Below, piece after piece: positions 24,846 to 37,316 of a DNA stretch of 49,730 nucleotides (its first letter is position 1; each line of letters begins with the position of its first letter). Location of the stretch: NCBI RefSeq assembly GCF_003144195.1, contig NW_020290101.1, forward strand, positions 1 to 49,730. The letters are read 5' to 3'. The stretch is from Ceraceosorus guamensis (taxonomy: Eukaryota > Basidiomycota > Exobasidiomycetes > Ceraceosorales > Ceraceosoraceae). Both the position numbers and the translations under genes were made by a program. The notes under the pieces are model-generated. The model saw only the letters and a list, made by a program, of their open reading frames with translations, was not told where the DNA came from and did not search any database.

Positions 24846-25172
24846 CCGCCCAGCTCAAGTTCTGGTCAAGGTGAGCTCCTATCACGAACGCACGCAGAAA
24901 TAGCTTGCTCTTTCTTTCTCCACAAATTTTTGGGGGGCCTCACCTTCAACGACAAAGAAAGAAAGAAAGAAGAAAGTTGACCATCCGTACGATCAGCTTC
25001 CCGCGCTTCGCGTTCGCTTCAACATTCTGATTGGCGCGCCCAGACTTTTTCGCATCGCACGACCCTATCATTCCCCGCGCAAGGTCCTCCTCACACTCGC
25101 GTCGACGACGCGAATGCAAAAAAAAAAAGAAAAAAAGGAAAAAAGGAAAAAAGAAAAGCTAGCAGATCTCCT

Positions 25173-25195
25173 CCCCCCCCCCCCCCCCCCCCCCC
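25173..25195. repeat. Poly-C tract, 23 bases
   Basis: 23 C in a row on the plus strand followed by GCGGG, directly after an A/G-rich stretch (25119-25157). The same C-run/GCGG junction is seen at 9234. Confidence 0.95.
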
Positions 25196-25755
25196 GCGGG
25201 ATCCACCTTCGTCGATCGTGAGATTTGACTGCGCTCTACAGGATTACTTGTTGTCCCGCAATCCCGAATCAAGTGCCCAGCGATGGGTTCCCTGCTCGAC
25301 AAGCCCGACGTGGAAAGGCGAAGCATAGCGCGCGTACGACGGCGTTGCGTGCCGAGCCGAGCCGAGCCGGCATGCAATCCCGTCACGCGCGGACAGATGG
25401 TGATGGTAAGGGCGTCCGACAACTCAGCATTCCACGCTCCTTACTCCGCCCCTCCACCTCCCAGCTTCGACGGTACTTCAAACTCGCCAGTGGTGCGAAG
25501 AAGGGCCAGTTCGCACACAGCGATTATGCTTCTCGGTCCCCTTTAGAAAGAGTTGTGACAGCCTTTCAGGTGCGTCATAGAGCCAACGAAATTCTCTGAT
25601 CTCTCCGTCGCTCGACCGTACGAATGAAGCGCGCATCGAGGTGGCCCAACCCTTCGCATCAAAGTGACGTGTACCATTGCCTAATCAAAACGTCGAAGGC
25701 TCGCGCTCACCAATCTCACCGACGGCTGAACAGTCCCATCTGCGCGCACGCACAC

Positions 25756-28006
25756 TCAATCCCAATCGCTCTCCGACTCATCCTCCTCTTCGCTCTTGCC
25801 TTGCGCGCCTTCCTCTTCCGTTCCGCTCTCCCCCTCCTCTTCCTCCTCCTCATCCTCGTCGTACGACTTGGACTTGACCTTTTCTCCTCTCATGATGGCC
25901 ATTTGACCTGCAAGGCTGTTGACGACGCACATCGGAACAAGGCATCAGCTGCGACTCAGAGCATCGCCTCACACGCTCGCACTCACGTATCCTCGTCCGG
26001 GTCCGAAATCTCATCTTCGCGGATATCGTCTTCGAGCACGCTAGGGTCCTCCACTTGAAGCTTGACCGGCAACTTGGCATCGCTGCCCAAGAAACAGTCG
26101 CTCTTGAGCACCGCGTCAAATGTGTACAGTCCGGGCTGAGGCGGAGCTTGAAATTGCACCGAGTACGTCCTGATCTTGTCCGGGCCCACATCCGTCACCT
26201 TCGTCGGCTGAACAATGACGCGCGATTGCTTATTGTCGGTGATCAGCACCCACCAGTGCGGTTTGCGCTCTTCCAAAAAGTGCGGCGCGCGAGCCACGCC
26301 GACTGCCTGCTTGCCTTCTCTGGAGCCCGACTTGCCTTCGGTGCGTCCAATCAGGTGATCCAAAGAGACCTCATCGTCGTCCTCGTTGGAGGGTCGAACG
26401 CTCGAGTCTTCGTCTCGGTGAGCTTGCTCGACGCTCGAGCGCGCTCCCTCCCTCAACGTCGTCGGATCTTTCTTGAATGGCACCGTTCGCAGCTTGACGA
26501 CGTACTGGACGATGGCACCCGCCGTGACCAGCTTTTCGCCATTCACCTTGAAGAAAGCATCCACCAGTTCTACGCGGGGCCATTCCCCAGCGACTTTGAG
26601 CGTCTCGTCGTACTGAGCCTCGGAAATGCCCTCCTTACCAACGCCGAGCAGCTTTCGACGCTGCGCATCTTCCATCTTCCAGAAGCCTTGCAGACCCTGC
26701 TCTCCAAGCTTGCTCTTCTTGACGAGCGTGCGCGCAGCTGACCACGACACGTTGGGCAGCTGCATCAGCTCTGCAGCGGCTCTGAAGTCCGTAGCGGGCG
26801 GTACGGCCTGCACGAAGCACTGATGCATGTCCATGAGCAGCAGCGTCAAGTCGGACCAACTGTGTGCGAGCGTGATGGCGAGCATGCCATTGAGGAGCCT
26901 TTCGGCTTGTGCACCTACAACGTACCGCTGCTTGTCCAGCGTGCTGTTGTTGATGGGCACTCTCAGGAGGTAGGCGTACAGCAAGACCAAAGTTTTGCGT
27001 ATGGACTGCGTACGAAATTCTTCGATGAGGCCCCAACGAGATCCGAAAGCTTCCAGCTCTGATCTGACCTGCTTTTCGACGCGCGCCAACTCCGCCTCGT
27101 TGACGTCCTTGCCGCGCTTTTCGAGTTTGGGATCGACAAATTCTTCCGATATGGCAATGAGGGCGAGCACGCGCGCAGGTGGCGTATCTTCGCGCAGATG
27201 CTGAAAGAAGTTTTGAGCCGTGTGATTGATGATGCCATCCTTGGTGCGTGCTCGCGAGCCGTACCACCACCGCGCGACAAGGTATGGCAGCAGCAAGCCA
27301 AAGACGAGTCCGTAGGCGCCCAGCACCCAGACATTGTTTTGCGCCTCAACGACCCACGTGGGCAGTGCGATGCCCATGCTCATCTCCTGTCTTCCATCCG
27401 GGTGTCCATACAATTCGAAATTCTTGCGTATCGTCTCGTCCGTCAGAGCCTTGTATGCCTTTGTGATGGAGATGAAGTGCTCATCCGCCTCTTCTTTTGT
27501 TTGATTGGGACCAAGAACCAGCTTGTCTGGATGGAACTTTATGCTGAGCTTCTTGTAGTGCTTTTTGATCTCCTTTTCAGTGGCACCCGTCGCGATGCCG
27601 AGAATGTTGAACGGATCGTACACGGCGTGCGAAGAGTTGGAGGAGGCATTGGCGATACGCTGGACGAGATATGCCACAGCGGCCCAGCCGATGGTGATGA
27701 ATATGAATCTGCGGGCACGTAAGGAGGACAGCGCGATGATTGAGGAGGGGAAAGCGGCGCGCACCAGAGGGAACCTGAAACGCACCTCTTGCTAATCTTT
27801 GGATTGGTCAACGTCCTCCTTCTGAATCGACGAATCGCATCGATCTTTTGTCCCCTCGCATCCCACCAGCCCTGCTTTCCAGCCTTGGAAGTCCGGCTGG
27901 CGAGCAGCGAGTAGGTCAGAGGCACGAGCACCAGGAGCAGAAAAGTTAGCACAAAGGTCAAGAATTGACCGCCCTCCTCGTCGTACTTGTAATTGTTCGA
28001 CGACAT
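25756..28006 (-). CDS. SEC63: SEC63, J-domain subunit of the ER translocon
   Basis: Three-exon model, 700 residues: 27786-28006, 25987-27708, 25756-25915. N-terminal MSSNNYKYDEEGG plus TM1, a lumenal segment, TM2 (FIFITIGWAAVAYLVQ), then a lumenal J domain with HPD at 133-135, GHPDGRQ, TM3 (VWVLGAYGLVFGLLLPYLVARWW), two cytosolic Sec63/Brl regions and an acidic tail (25756-25915) rich in Asp/Glu/Ser ending SESDWD. Sec63 recruits BiP/Kar2 to the Sec61 channel for post-translational import. The acidic tail is the known Sec62-binding type. The first exon also allows an ATG at 28027, seven codons upstream; I chose 28006 because the MSSNNYKYDE start matches the family. Length is close to yeast Sec63 (663). 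Confidence 0.96.
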
Positions 28007-28719
28007 TGCGCAAGCGGCCGCTAACAAATTGTAGCGTTGACCAGCCTAAAGATGATGCAGTTGAGCGGGCGCAGCGCTGAGCAGTCGGACTTTCCGTGTG
28101 TTTGGAGGTCAAGAATGACGAATGTCGAGTCACAGTCACGAGTGTCGTGCAATGTATGATCCTTCGTCGTAGCAGTCGTGAGGTGTGATCCTTGGCGCAT
28201 ATAAGAGCAACGCTCACATGAGCGCCAGCAGATACACACAATCGTGAATCTTGAATCAAAATGCGAATCACGAGTGCGAGTATGTGACCTGTGCGCGACA
28301 TAAAACGCCGGCGTGCATATGCACTTGAAGCGCTGGTTTGACTTTCGCTACGCACGTTAAAAATCCTGCACGTCGTTTGTATTCTCACAGCGACGTGACC
28401 TGAACACGTGGCTCAAGATACGCACGGGTAATGGGCGGGCGGGCGCGCACGCTCACTGACCTTCTAGCGCTCGCCTGGACTTGCGATCCGACCATCCCGT
28501 CACAGCGCGCGCATTGGTGATAGAGCGACGTTTCCATATCGCCAATCAATGTCAAAGGTCCTCTCGCGGAGTTACTTGCACACCCTACTCGGGCTCCATT
28601 GCGACGCATACATCCGATTTGCAGTCTTCTGTCGCACCTTCGCTAGGCGTCCAAGCTAGGGTCTCCGCCGGGCAATACACGTCGCGCACGAGTCCACACA
28701 CTACGACGGGCTCCTCAAG
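28007..28719. promoter_or_regulatory. Shared promoter region of SEC63 (-) and the complex I subunit gene (+)
   Basis: 713 bp between divergent starts. It contains CATATAAG near 28199-28206, and TCACGA/TCGTGA motifs at about 28112-28146, 28240-28250 and 28265-28276. No gene is supported within it. Confidence 0.6.
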
Positions 28720-29590
28720 ATGAGCATGACCGAGTCTCAAATGACAGGCGAGCCGTACACGAGCCGATCGGCAGTAGAAGCCGGCGCTACGGGAGCAGCT
28801 ATAGGCGGAGCTGGAGGGCTTCTCCTCTCTTCCGTCAAGAACAGTCTTCAAACGCACAAACATGGCGCACTAGGTGTCTTTACCAGGACCGGTCATCACA
28901 TCGCAACTTTGGCAGCCGTGGCTGGCGCTTTTGCTTATACGGACGCTTTTGTGGCTAATCAGCAAGAGGAGGACACGTATCTGAATGCGGCTGCGGGTGG
29001 TTGCGTGGCTGGTATCATCCTCGGAGCTAGCAGTGAGTCGACTGTCTCCTCGCGATGTGTAGGAACGTCTTGCGCCAGCCCGGATCAAAGAAGCACCCAG
29101 CAGCATCACGCATTCAGGATTCTTTGTCTCACCCCATCAAACTGACCCTCACTTGCGTCTTTCCGATGCGCTAGGACGATCTCTACCCTTTGCTGCAGGA
29201 TCCTGTCTAGGTCTTTCTGCCCTTCTCGGATCCTTCAACGCAGCGGGCTCAAGTCTTCGAGGTAGATGGGCGCACGCTTCTCCATTGGACGCGGCAGCTC
29301 TCGGAGGTTCTGAGCAACATGGCGATCACGGCGCTGCAGCTGGCTCTTTCGGATGGAGAGAAGAGCGCGAAAGGAGGCGCGCACACTTCTTCAAGGTCAG
29401 TTTGGCCAGGGGTGCACCATGAGTCGGCAGTGCTGGATCGCGAGGTGGCGCGGAGGGAGACGGCTTGCATGCAGCATCATGTAGATGGAGACTGTCCTCG
29501 TTGGGAAAGTGACATCCTTCACATGTTCCTGCTAGAGATCGCTGACGCCTACCTCTCACCGCTTCACAGCCAAAGGAAGAGGCGCAATAG
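28720..29590 (+). CDS. NDUFA11: NADH:ubiquinone oxidoreductase NDUFA11/21.3-kDa-like subunit
   Basis: Three-exon model, 184 residues: 28720-29032, 29175-29395, 29570-29590. The last exon has only six codons plus stop (PKEEAQ). The protein has Gly/Ala-rich hydrophobic helices of the Tim17/Tim22-like fold: AAIGGAGGLLLSSVKNSL, HHIATLAAVAGAFAYTDAF, LNAAAGGCVAGIILG and LPFAAGSCLGLSALLGSF, then a basic C-terminus REERERRRAHFFK typical of the fungal 21.3-kDa accessory subunit. It would sit in the membrane arm of complex I in the inner mitochondrial membrane. The ATG at 28720 is followed by a second at 28726. A TIM17-family import protein is the main alternative, but the tail argues against it. Confidence 0.8.
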
Positions 29591-30867
29591 ATGCGCAAAC
29601 ACATCGACCCATTGACAGCGCAAGAGTTCCCAAACGCATACAATCACACACGCAATCGATGTCTTCGCTAGAGGCCAAGGGACGCAACAGCAGCAATTGC
29701 GCGCGTAACGATCGTTTGCGGACGAGTGTGCAAAGCAGGAGATCGAGAGTTCGCTGCTCATCGAGCACTTGGTGCTTCGGCTCAGGCAGCGACCTAGCTT
29801 GCACGCTCCGAGCTGAGCTTGCCACGGCTGATGTCTGGACGCGAAAAACTGCTCCATGAGACTACTCGCAGCAGCAATTGACCGCTTTGTGGAACATCTG
29901 CGACCGGGCGACTGCGCTCGCCCCAAGGCTGTGCACGCTCAGCGCGCGCAGGATAGACGCGTTGCGGTCTCCGTCTCTCTTTTGATGTGAGAGGAGGAAG
30001 ACTCTGCACGTGCTCCTCGGTTCTGTGGAGTCGACTTTCAACCTCTGAGCGGCTCGAATTGGCGTGCGACAGGGCGAATGGTGGAAGCGCGCATGGACCA
30101 AATCGAGACGCTCTCGAGCATGATGCTAGTTGAACGGCAAGCACTCGTGACTCGTTTCAAGCAAAGCTCCTTTAAGTCTGAGTACCTCACTTGCCCCTTC
30201 ACTAGCACGACCGAGCCGTCAAAGTCGCTGATTGGTCAGTCGAGTCGCGTACCATCATGATTTCCCAATCGACAATCTTGAATGTGAAGCTTTGCAGCGT
30301 CCGAGCCAACAGCCACAGTCTGAGTCACGAGTCCAAGTCTGAGGTGGGGGCTGCTCTCTTAATTGCTTGCTCCCCACGTGCATCAAGCCGCGCACGCCCG
30401 TGCGGACGGGTATAGGCTTGGATGAATCCGGGCCGGCTCAACGCGCGAGTCCGCGGCTCATCCTTCGGCGCCCCCGTCTTCTGGTGAAGCGGACGCGCGC
30501 ACACGCACATTATGCACCAGCCGCGCTGCATGCAGCAACGAAAGAAGAAAAATGTCTGTGACCCGCGCTTGTTGTTGTGTCATCAAAAAGGTGGAGCTGC
30601 TGCTGCTACAATCAAAATCACGAATGGGAAGGCTATTCACTGGTTTGTTGCGCTTGCCCGCGTGACCTGGACGCTCACGCTTGCCCTTTTGAAGGAAGGC
30701 TAACCCAAAAGTCTTTCGTAAGCAGCACATTCATCATCTAACGAGTTCAAGACTCTGAGCGGCGCTCTCTCCTCGCACCTTTGTTTGCGATAGAGAGTAC
30801 GGCTCCTTGCGGGGTGCTGACGCAGCAAAGAAGCGCAAACTGCCATCTTCCAGCGTCTCTCCTCGAC
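29591..30867. promoter_or_regulatory. Intergenic region upstream of CLU1
   Basis: Gene-free by my reading. Motifs: ACTCGTGACTCG near 30141-30154, GAGTCACGAGTC near 30322-30333, AATCACGAATGG near 30616-30627. The last ~200 bp is the likely CLU1 promoter/leader. Frames upstream of 30868 open only with TTG and are not used. Confidence 0.55.
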
Positions 30868-33800
30868 ATGGCGGCGGAAGCTGCACCTGTGGCCGCAACG
30901 GCGACTGCGACAGATCCTAGGACGGCACACTCCGCAGAGCAGGCAAGTCCGAATGGAGTCGTCAGCAATGGCGTCATCCAAGACGAGGACGCAGCGTCGG
31001 CGGCCGCGGCCGCGGCGATGGATGAAGGTGAGAGAGGGAATGTGGCACTCTTGCGGCTCTGCACCGCTCCACATCGACTGATTTGCTTGGCGCGCACACC
31101 CTCAGATGCACAACCCTTCGAAGTCGCCTTGCGCCTTCCGGCTAGACCTCTGTTGCCAGCGAATGCTGCGGCAGAAGGGTTGCCCGAAGTCCCTAGCCCC
31201 CTCAGGGTAGCAGTGACGGCGCAGGAAACGCTCAATGACCTTCGTCTTACCATCACCGACAGTCCCGAAGGCTACTGGCTGGGTGCCTTCTGCTTCAGAA
31301 GGCCCGCGAATGCTCACACCAAGGCGAACGGCAAAGTCTCAGGTGACGACGCTGAAGCAAAGCTGGGAGAAAGGCTGGGCGAATGGATAGAGATGAAGGA
31401 AATCTTTAGGGACGTGCCCAAGGAGGAACGTGAGCTGTACGTCGCTCATGGTGAGTAGCGTGCGCCTCACATCGATTGTATGCTATGCCCTGCCCTGTAG
31501 CTCAAAATTTTACGCCCTCCTTCGTGTCAGTCCCCTTCAACGAGGCGGATGCCAGAGCACACGTGCAGCGGCTCAGAGAGCTGCTCTCGAGCGGCCAGGC
31601 GGATCCCACATCGCTCGGCCTCGACGGCGGTATCAGCGTTCAAGACTCGATTAGGAACCCGCAACTCTGGCTGGACGAGGCAGCTTCGAGCGCGCCCGTT
31701 GCAAAGAGCAAGGGAAACAAGCAGCAACAAGCAGCCGCAGCGAGCGCAGCCGCAGCGGAGGCCCAAGCTAGAGAGGCTCTCACCAGGACGCCATTCTTGG
31801 ATGGCGCGGTGGATGCGACTGTGGGAGCATTGACCAGCTTGATGCCGGTCCAAGCTCGTGCGGCGAGGGCATTTCCTACTTGCTTAAAGAGCCTGGCTGT
31901 CTCGCATTGGAGTCCGCCCCCTCACCATCTCCGCGTGCAGCAGGGTCATCTCCTCTATCTGCAGGTCGACACGCTAGAGGGCGAAAAGCTGTTCATCACC
32001 TCCACCACGCAAGGTTTCTACATTAACCGCAGCACATCATTCACCTTTGATCCCAGCCCTCGAGAGGAGCACTTTGCCTCTGCAAGCCTGTTTGACGTCC
32101 TCTGCGGCTTCTCCAAAAGCTTCCTCAGCAACTTTTCGAAGCTCTTCAAGGACCCCGTCTCGCAGAGAGACTACTTCGCCGTCGTGCCCTTGAGCAATTG
32201 CCTACCTGCCCACCCTTGGCTTGCCAGATCCAATCCGCACCATGCTGATCTGCTGCGAAGCCAAGCTGCGTACCTTGTCACGGGTGCCGTCTCTGCCGAC
32301 ACCCTCGATGGCACGCGCGACTGGAACGACGAGTTGCAGAGCACGAGGGAATTGCCGCGCACCACGCTCTCCGAACGCCTAGTCCGCGATCGCGTGCTGA
32401 ACCGCGCGTATGCTGATTTCACCCTCGCTGCCGTCAGAGCTGTGCCTCGCGTGGCCCTCGGAGAGGTGCAAGCTATGAACCCGATGGACAAGCCGGATGC
32501 GAGAATGTACCTGCACAACAACCTCTTCATTTCCAAGGGCGCTGATGGTGTCGACATTTACACCCATCTTGGAGGTGACGAAGCTGCGCACGTGGCCGTC
32601 AGCAAGGACCTTGCGGGGATCCGAGCTCTCAACCAGCTGGATCTCGATGGACTTTGCCTGCTCGGCACTGTCGTCGTCGATTGGAAGGGCGAGAGATGGG
32701 TCGCTCAAAGCGTCGTACCTGGCTTGTTCCGAAGAAGAGATGACGACGAAGCTTTACTCGCAGAGAGTGAAGAGCCTGGCACCGCGCCCGTGCCTGCACA
32801 AAAAGCAACTTCAAACTCCTCCAAGCCCGCCTCAGCTTCACGAATTGACCCCAAAGAAGATACGCAGGTGGTGTACGGCGGCGTCGAGGGACCGGAAATC
32901 ATCCGCACCGACCCCGTCTTTCACAAAGTTTTCGGCAAGATTGCCCGCACGCTTCATCTGGCTGAGCACAAGGTGCCGGACGCGGAGCAGCACTCAAAGA
33001 GCCTGTGGTTGAGCGTCGACTCAAAGGGCCTTCGAGGCGCCGATGGACGCAAATACGCGCTCGATCTGGCTCGCTTGAGCCCACTCGACGTCGAGTGGCT
33101 CGAGCGTGACTATGAAGGCGATGTCATTGCCGACGACGCTGCAGAGATCGATGGAGCGACTAAGACCTACCCTCATCGCATGACGCTCCTTAGGCAAGAG
33201 TTGCTGGAAGTCTTTTACCACAGCGAGTTCCGCAAGTGGGCCAAGGAACAGGTCGCTGCGCGTGGGGACAGCGAAGACAAGCCATCGATCGAAGAGACGG
33301 ATGCGGCGCCTCAGATCGACGCTTCCGAATTTCAGCTGGCATTCAACCCAGACGCGTTCGTCGAGTTCAAGCTGCCCGAGACTGAGGGGGCGGCGAAAGT
33401 GGAAGCTCCATCCGCGGCAGACGGCTCCGTGCAGGCGCTCATTGCCGATGAGTCGGAAGCTAGCGTGGCTGCCGTGCGGGCGGCCAGTAGGTACCTTCGG
33501 GATACTGCCATACCACGTCTCGTCACGGACGTGGCCAGCGGTCTCTACGCTGCGCAAGACGGCACCACGCTCACGAGGCAGATGCACAGCAGAGGTATCA
33601 ATGTTCGGTATCTCGGTCACGTTGCACACCTTTGTCACCCTACGCAGAGGAGCAGGCTGGATCAGTCATTGCTCTCCAAGGCTGGACCTGGCCACGAAGG
33701 CTTTTTGAAGGCGTTTGCGTCGATCGTGACGCAGGAGATGGTCATTCGAGGTGCTAAACGCGTGCTCCGGGCCCTCCTGAAGCCCCTTCCAGCAGACCAG

Positions 33801-35444
33801 GCACCCTCGGCCATTTCTCACTTTCTGAACTGCTTGCTGGGTGCTGCTCTCGAATCAAATCCTCGGGCAGTCTGGCAAAAATCGCCTTTTCATGTTGCGG
33901 CGGATGCTCCGCCCGCTTGGATCGAAATCACTCCTCACTCTGTGGTCGCGGATGTCCGCGCCGAAGTTCGTCGACGGTACAGGTACGGGCTAGCAGCTGA
34001 CTTTTTCGAAGCGAACTTCAGAAAAGCTCCGGCGCTGCGCGAATTATCTCAGCGTTGCGGTTTCCAGCTCAAGCTGCAAGAGTATAGCTTTGAGCGTGCA
34101 GACAAGCCGCTCGTGAATGGTCATGCGAATGGCGCGTCGGAAGATTCTCAGACCGAGGCGGTGACGTCTTCTGCTGCGACAGGACCGGCTCCATCAGGCA
34201 AAAAGAAGAAAAAGGGAACATCGCCTGAGACTAAAATCGTGCCTGGCTTCACACCGGCTCGACGAGGTCCCAAACTCACGACTTTTGAGCCAGAAGACAT
34301 TTTGCACCTCTTGCCCGTCGTCAAGGACTCGACCCCAAAAAGCGTCCTCGCGGAGGAAGCCTTTGAAGCTGGTCGCGTGTCCATCAGTAGAGGCGATATC
34401 AACCTCGGAGTAGACCTGCTCATCGAGGGAATCGGATTTCACGAGCAAGTCTACGGCTTGGTGCATCCCGAGGTTGCCCGCTGCTACTCGCTTTTCGCAA
34501 CGATTGTGCACCACTTTGCCAGCTTGCAGGCAGTCGAGCATGACCAGCGCGTCAGGCAAGCCGTCGCAGAGGGCAAAGAGCCGCCTGCTGCGCCAGAGAC
34601 CAACGAGCATCTGACGTTGGAGAATGCGGTGAGGTATCAGCGACAGGCAGTCACGCTCAGCGAACGCACCTTGGGGTTGGATCACCCCGAGACGCTGACG
34701 CACTGGCAGAATCTGTCGGTGTTGGAGCGAGCAGAGGGAAATACGGAAGCTTCGCTGAGGTGCCAGCAGCGCGTCTTGGAGCTGTACAATTTGGTCTATG
34801 GTCCGAATCACCCGGACACGGTCAACGTCCTCAACAACATTGCCATGACGCTTCAGGCTGCCAGGCTGTTCGAACCCTCCCTCAAAATCTACACGGCAGC
34901 GCACGAGCTGGCGCTGAAGCTGCACGGAAGCGAGTCCATACACACTGCCAATTTGGCTCACGAGCTTAGCCAAGCCTACACGCTCTGCGGAGACCTGAAG
35001 AATGCTCTCAATGTGGAGAAGGAAGCGTGTCGAGTGTTCGAAGCTAGGTTGGGCAAGGAAGATAGTCAGACGAAGGAGTCGGAGCAATTCTTGCAGAGCT
35101 TGACCACATCTGCTGTGCGTTTTGCCAAGATGGAAAAGGAGCGAGAGGCGGCCGCCCTATCGTCTGGACGAGGAGCGGTCAGAAGAGGCAATGCTTTGGG
35201 TGGATCTCTGCTTGCGGGTGGAGCTCCGCGCCAAGCGACGGTTGCGGGCGGATCGGCCCAGAGACTGTCAACAAACAGCGTGGTGAATGCAGCGGCGGGT
35301 GCACCGCCCAGCACGGCACCGTCCGGCGCTGTGCCTTCTACGAGCAGCATCGACGATATTGTCGCTTTCATTCAAGGAGGATCAAGTAGCGCCAAGGGCA
35401 AGGGAAAGTCCACAGGGGGCGCGATGAAGAGGAACCGGAAATAG
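30868..35444 (+). CDS. CLU1: Clustered mitochondria protein CLU1/TIF31
   Basis: Two-exon model, 1508 residues: 30868-31450 and 31501-35444 (phase 1 intron of 50 nt). N-terminal CLU-N/ubiquitin-like region (LRVAVTAQETLNDLRLTITDSPEGYWLGAF), then NFTPSFVSVPFNEADARAHV, the CLU domain with RDWNDELQSTRELP and ERLVRDRVL, the central CLU/eIF3-p135 region, a Lys-rich linker, and C-terminal TPRs (HPETLTHWQNLSVLERAEGN; HPDTVNVLNNIAMTLQA). CLU proteins bind mRNAs for nuclear-encoded mitochondrial proteins and control mitochondrial distribution; yeast Clu1 co-purifies with eIF3. The tail is Gly/Ser/Lys-rich. Length fits the family (about 1200-1500). Confidence 0.96.
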
Positions 35445-36109
35445 GCGCGAGGAGGCAGACGCACACAAAAAGGAATTCGGTAGCGAGTGTCGCGACCAAG
35501 AAGAAGACGCTACTTTTGTTTTCACCACTCTTACATAACCAAAAAAGCTCCCCAAAGGAGCGCGCACGTTGGGGCCTTCCTCTAGTCATTGCAGACCCTT
35601 CACGTTATAATGCACTCTCTCAGCACACACTTCTCCCCACTCATATCGGCGATTGCAATGAGACATTTTCCCCTACGTGAGGCTTGGCGTTTCCAGCGAG
35701 ACCAGCTGCTCGAACGTGGAGGCTCCTCTCGACGTCTTGCTGTACATTGACGAAGGTGCTGGCTGCATCAGCTCACTTGTTCCTGTTCCTCACATATAAG
35801 ATATTCCCGAAATCCCGAGCTGACACCATCGCTTCTAGCCGCGTCGCTTGCGAGTCCCGTCGGATCCGAAGTCGATCGAGAGTGGTGAGTGGAGCTGCAT
35901 TAAACCCGATGCGTCAGCGCGACGTGCAGATGTGGCCCCTGCCCGGCTAGCGATGCAGCCGTGCTGCCGGAGCATTAGTCCGTCTATCGGTCGCTCTTAA
36001 GGACGCAACTTTCCACACTCGATGCTCTTCATCCCCTCTTTGACCTGAGCTTTCACCACTCGCCAGACACGCGCACATACGCCCGCAAAGCTGGCCTCGT
36101 AAGCCCATC
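35445..36109. promoter_or_regulatory. Intergenic region between CLU1 and the thioesterase gene
   Basis: CLU1 3' side followed by the thioesterase promoter. CATATAAG at 35793-35800 lies about 310 bp before the ATG. No gene supported. Confidence 0.55.
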
Positions 36110-37316
36110 ATGTCTTTTGACTTTCTCTCGATGATCCAGCTGATTGCGGACAGCGACCCAGCCGTCAGGCCAGCGCGCTTCCACACCAACTATAATCCCG
36201 TCAAGATGGGCAACATGGCAGATATCGCGTACGGCGGCTGCGCTATAGCTGTAGCTGTGAATGCGGCCATTGCGACCGTCGAAGCTGAAAGTCAAAGGCG
36301 AGATAGCAGCGCTTCTGCAAAAGGCAAGTCGACCGCAGCAAAGAGCAAAGCGGTGTACGCTCTTTCTGGCAATTACTTGGGGCCGGCGCGAGCGGACAGG
36401 CCGTTCATTGCGGATGTCGAATCTCTGCGGGATACCAAGACCTTTACCACCATTCTGGTGCGGTTGAAGCAGCGCCTCGACTCTGGAGAAGAGAGGAGCT
36501 GCTTGGTGACCATCGTAGACTTTGTGGCTCGGTCGGACCTGCCTGAGGCTCAGCGCAACATCCTCACCTACAATGCCGCACCTCCAAAAGTCGCGCATCA
36601 CTCCGACTTGCCCCTGGCATCCGAGTGGCAGGAGGAGCGCGTTCGCAACAACCTCGTACCTCGAAAGACGCTGGACATGTCCAAAGTCTTTTTTGGCAGA
36701 TTTATGGACATCGTGAACAGCAAGTTTCCAGACGATAGCATCTTGGGTCCGAATTTGTACGGTCTCTTGCGCGACTTTGAGACGAAGCAGGAGCATCTGT
36801 CCATCCCAGAGAAGAACAGCACGGATTGGTTTCAGTCCACAGTAAAGCTCAATGAAAGAAAGGATGGAGATTATACCGCCACGAATGCCCTTTTGCCAAT
36901 CTCGACGTACGCTGCAAAGTGAGTCTTCGCTCCGGCGCGGGGGGGGGGGGGAATGGGGGGCGCGGAGGTGTGATGCGCTGATTCTCGAGCCTGTCCCTGC
37001 ACGTGGCCACAGCATCAGCCTCGCGTCGTTCTTCTTGGATGGCGCCTTGGCATTCTTGGGTCTCAGCTTCTCTCACCGCTGGCTCGCAGATGCAGGGGCA
37101 TGCTCTTCGCTCGATTTCAGCCTCCGCTTTCACGTCGACGATTTTGATCTGGCGCAGTGGCACTTGCGAGAGGTCAAGACGCACTTGAGCACGCATGAGA
37201 GAACGTACAATGAGGGCAGAATGTGGGATGAGCAAGGCAGACTCGTCGCAACCATGACCCAAGTCGGAGTGCTCAGGAAATTGCCTGAAAGGTCGCAGAA
37301 GCAGGAGAAACTCTAA
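36110..37316 (+). CDS. TesB-like acyl-CoA thioesterase (double hotdog)
   Basis: Two-exon model, 370 residues: 36110-36918 and 37013-37316 (phase 2 intron). The N-terminal hotdog carries MADIAYGGCAIAVAVNAA and ADRPFIADVESLRDTKTFTTILVRLKQ, typical of TesB-like proteins. The C-terminal hotdog ends RTYNEGRMWDEQGRLVATMTQ, the family signature, plus GVLRKLP. These enzymes hydrolyse acyl-CoA to free acid and CoA, often in peroxisomes. The C-terminus is EKL, a poor match to the PTS1 consensus, so location is open. The intron starts GTGAGT and carries 13 consecutive G from 36939. Substrate length is not readable from the sequence. Confidence 0.85.
36939..36951 (+). repeat. Poly-G tract, 13 bases, in the thioesterase intron
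   Basis: G13 about 20 nt after the 5' splice site on the sense strand, followed by a second G6 run. Confidence 0.9.

Larger units (their letters stand above)
22993..25755. other. 2.8-kb intergenic interval rich in simple repeats
   Basis: It holds the PalI leader/promoter and the SEC63 3' side. Repeats: (ATGG)n 23042-23080, (CGACGG)n 23210-23234, (CAGCCA)n about 23255-23273, GCACCC/GCACCT units near 23801-23837, (CTGT)n 24820-24845, A/G-rich 25119-25157, poly-C 25173-25195. An ATCGTGAT motif pair is at 24179-24199, and GCATGCATG runs near 23948-23982. A weak exon-like series on the plus strand (23900-24610) includes a CASCK segment ending at a GTAAGT donor, but no gene model could be supported. 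Confidence 0.5.

Noticed and set aside
22993-25755. Search for transposon ends or target-site duplications around the repeat-rich gap
   Set aside because: Only simple repeats were found; no terminal repeats, transposase or reverse transcriptase motifs.
27709-27785. Open frame upstream of the main SEC63 exon
   Set aside because: It begins with GTG of the donor GTGCGT and is intron sequence; splicing to the 27786-28006 exon restores the conserved N-terminus.
30781-30867. Upstream extension of CLU1 to 30781
   Set aside because: The frame opens with TTG, and the ATG at 30868 gives a normal family N-terminus.
35445-36109. Possible short minus-strand gene opposite the thioesterase start
   Set aside because: The open frames overlap the thioesterase exon and its leader and have no recognisable domain.
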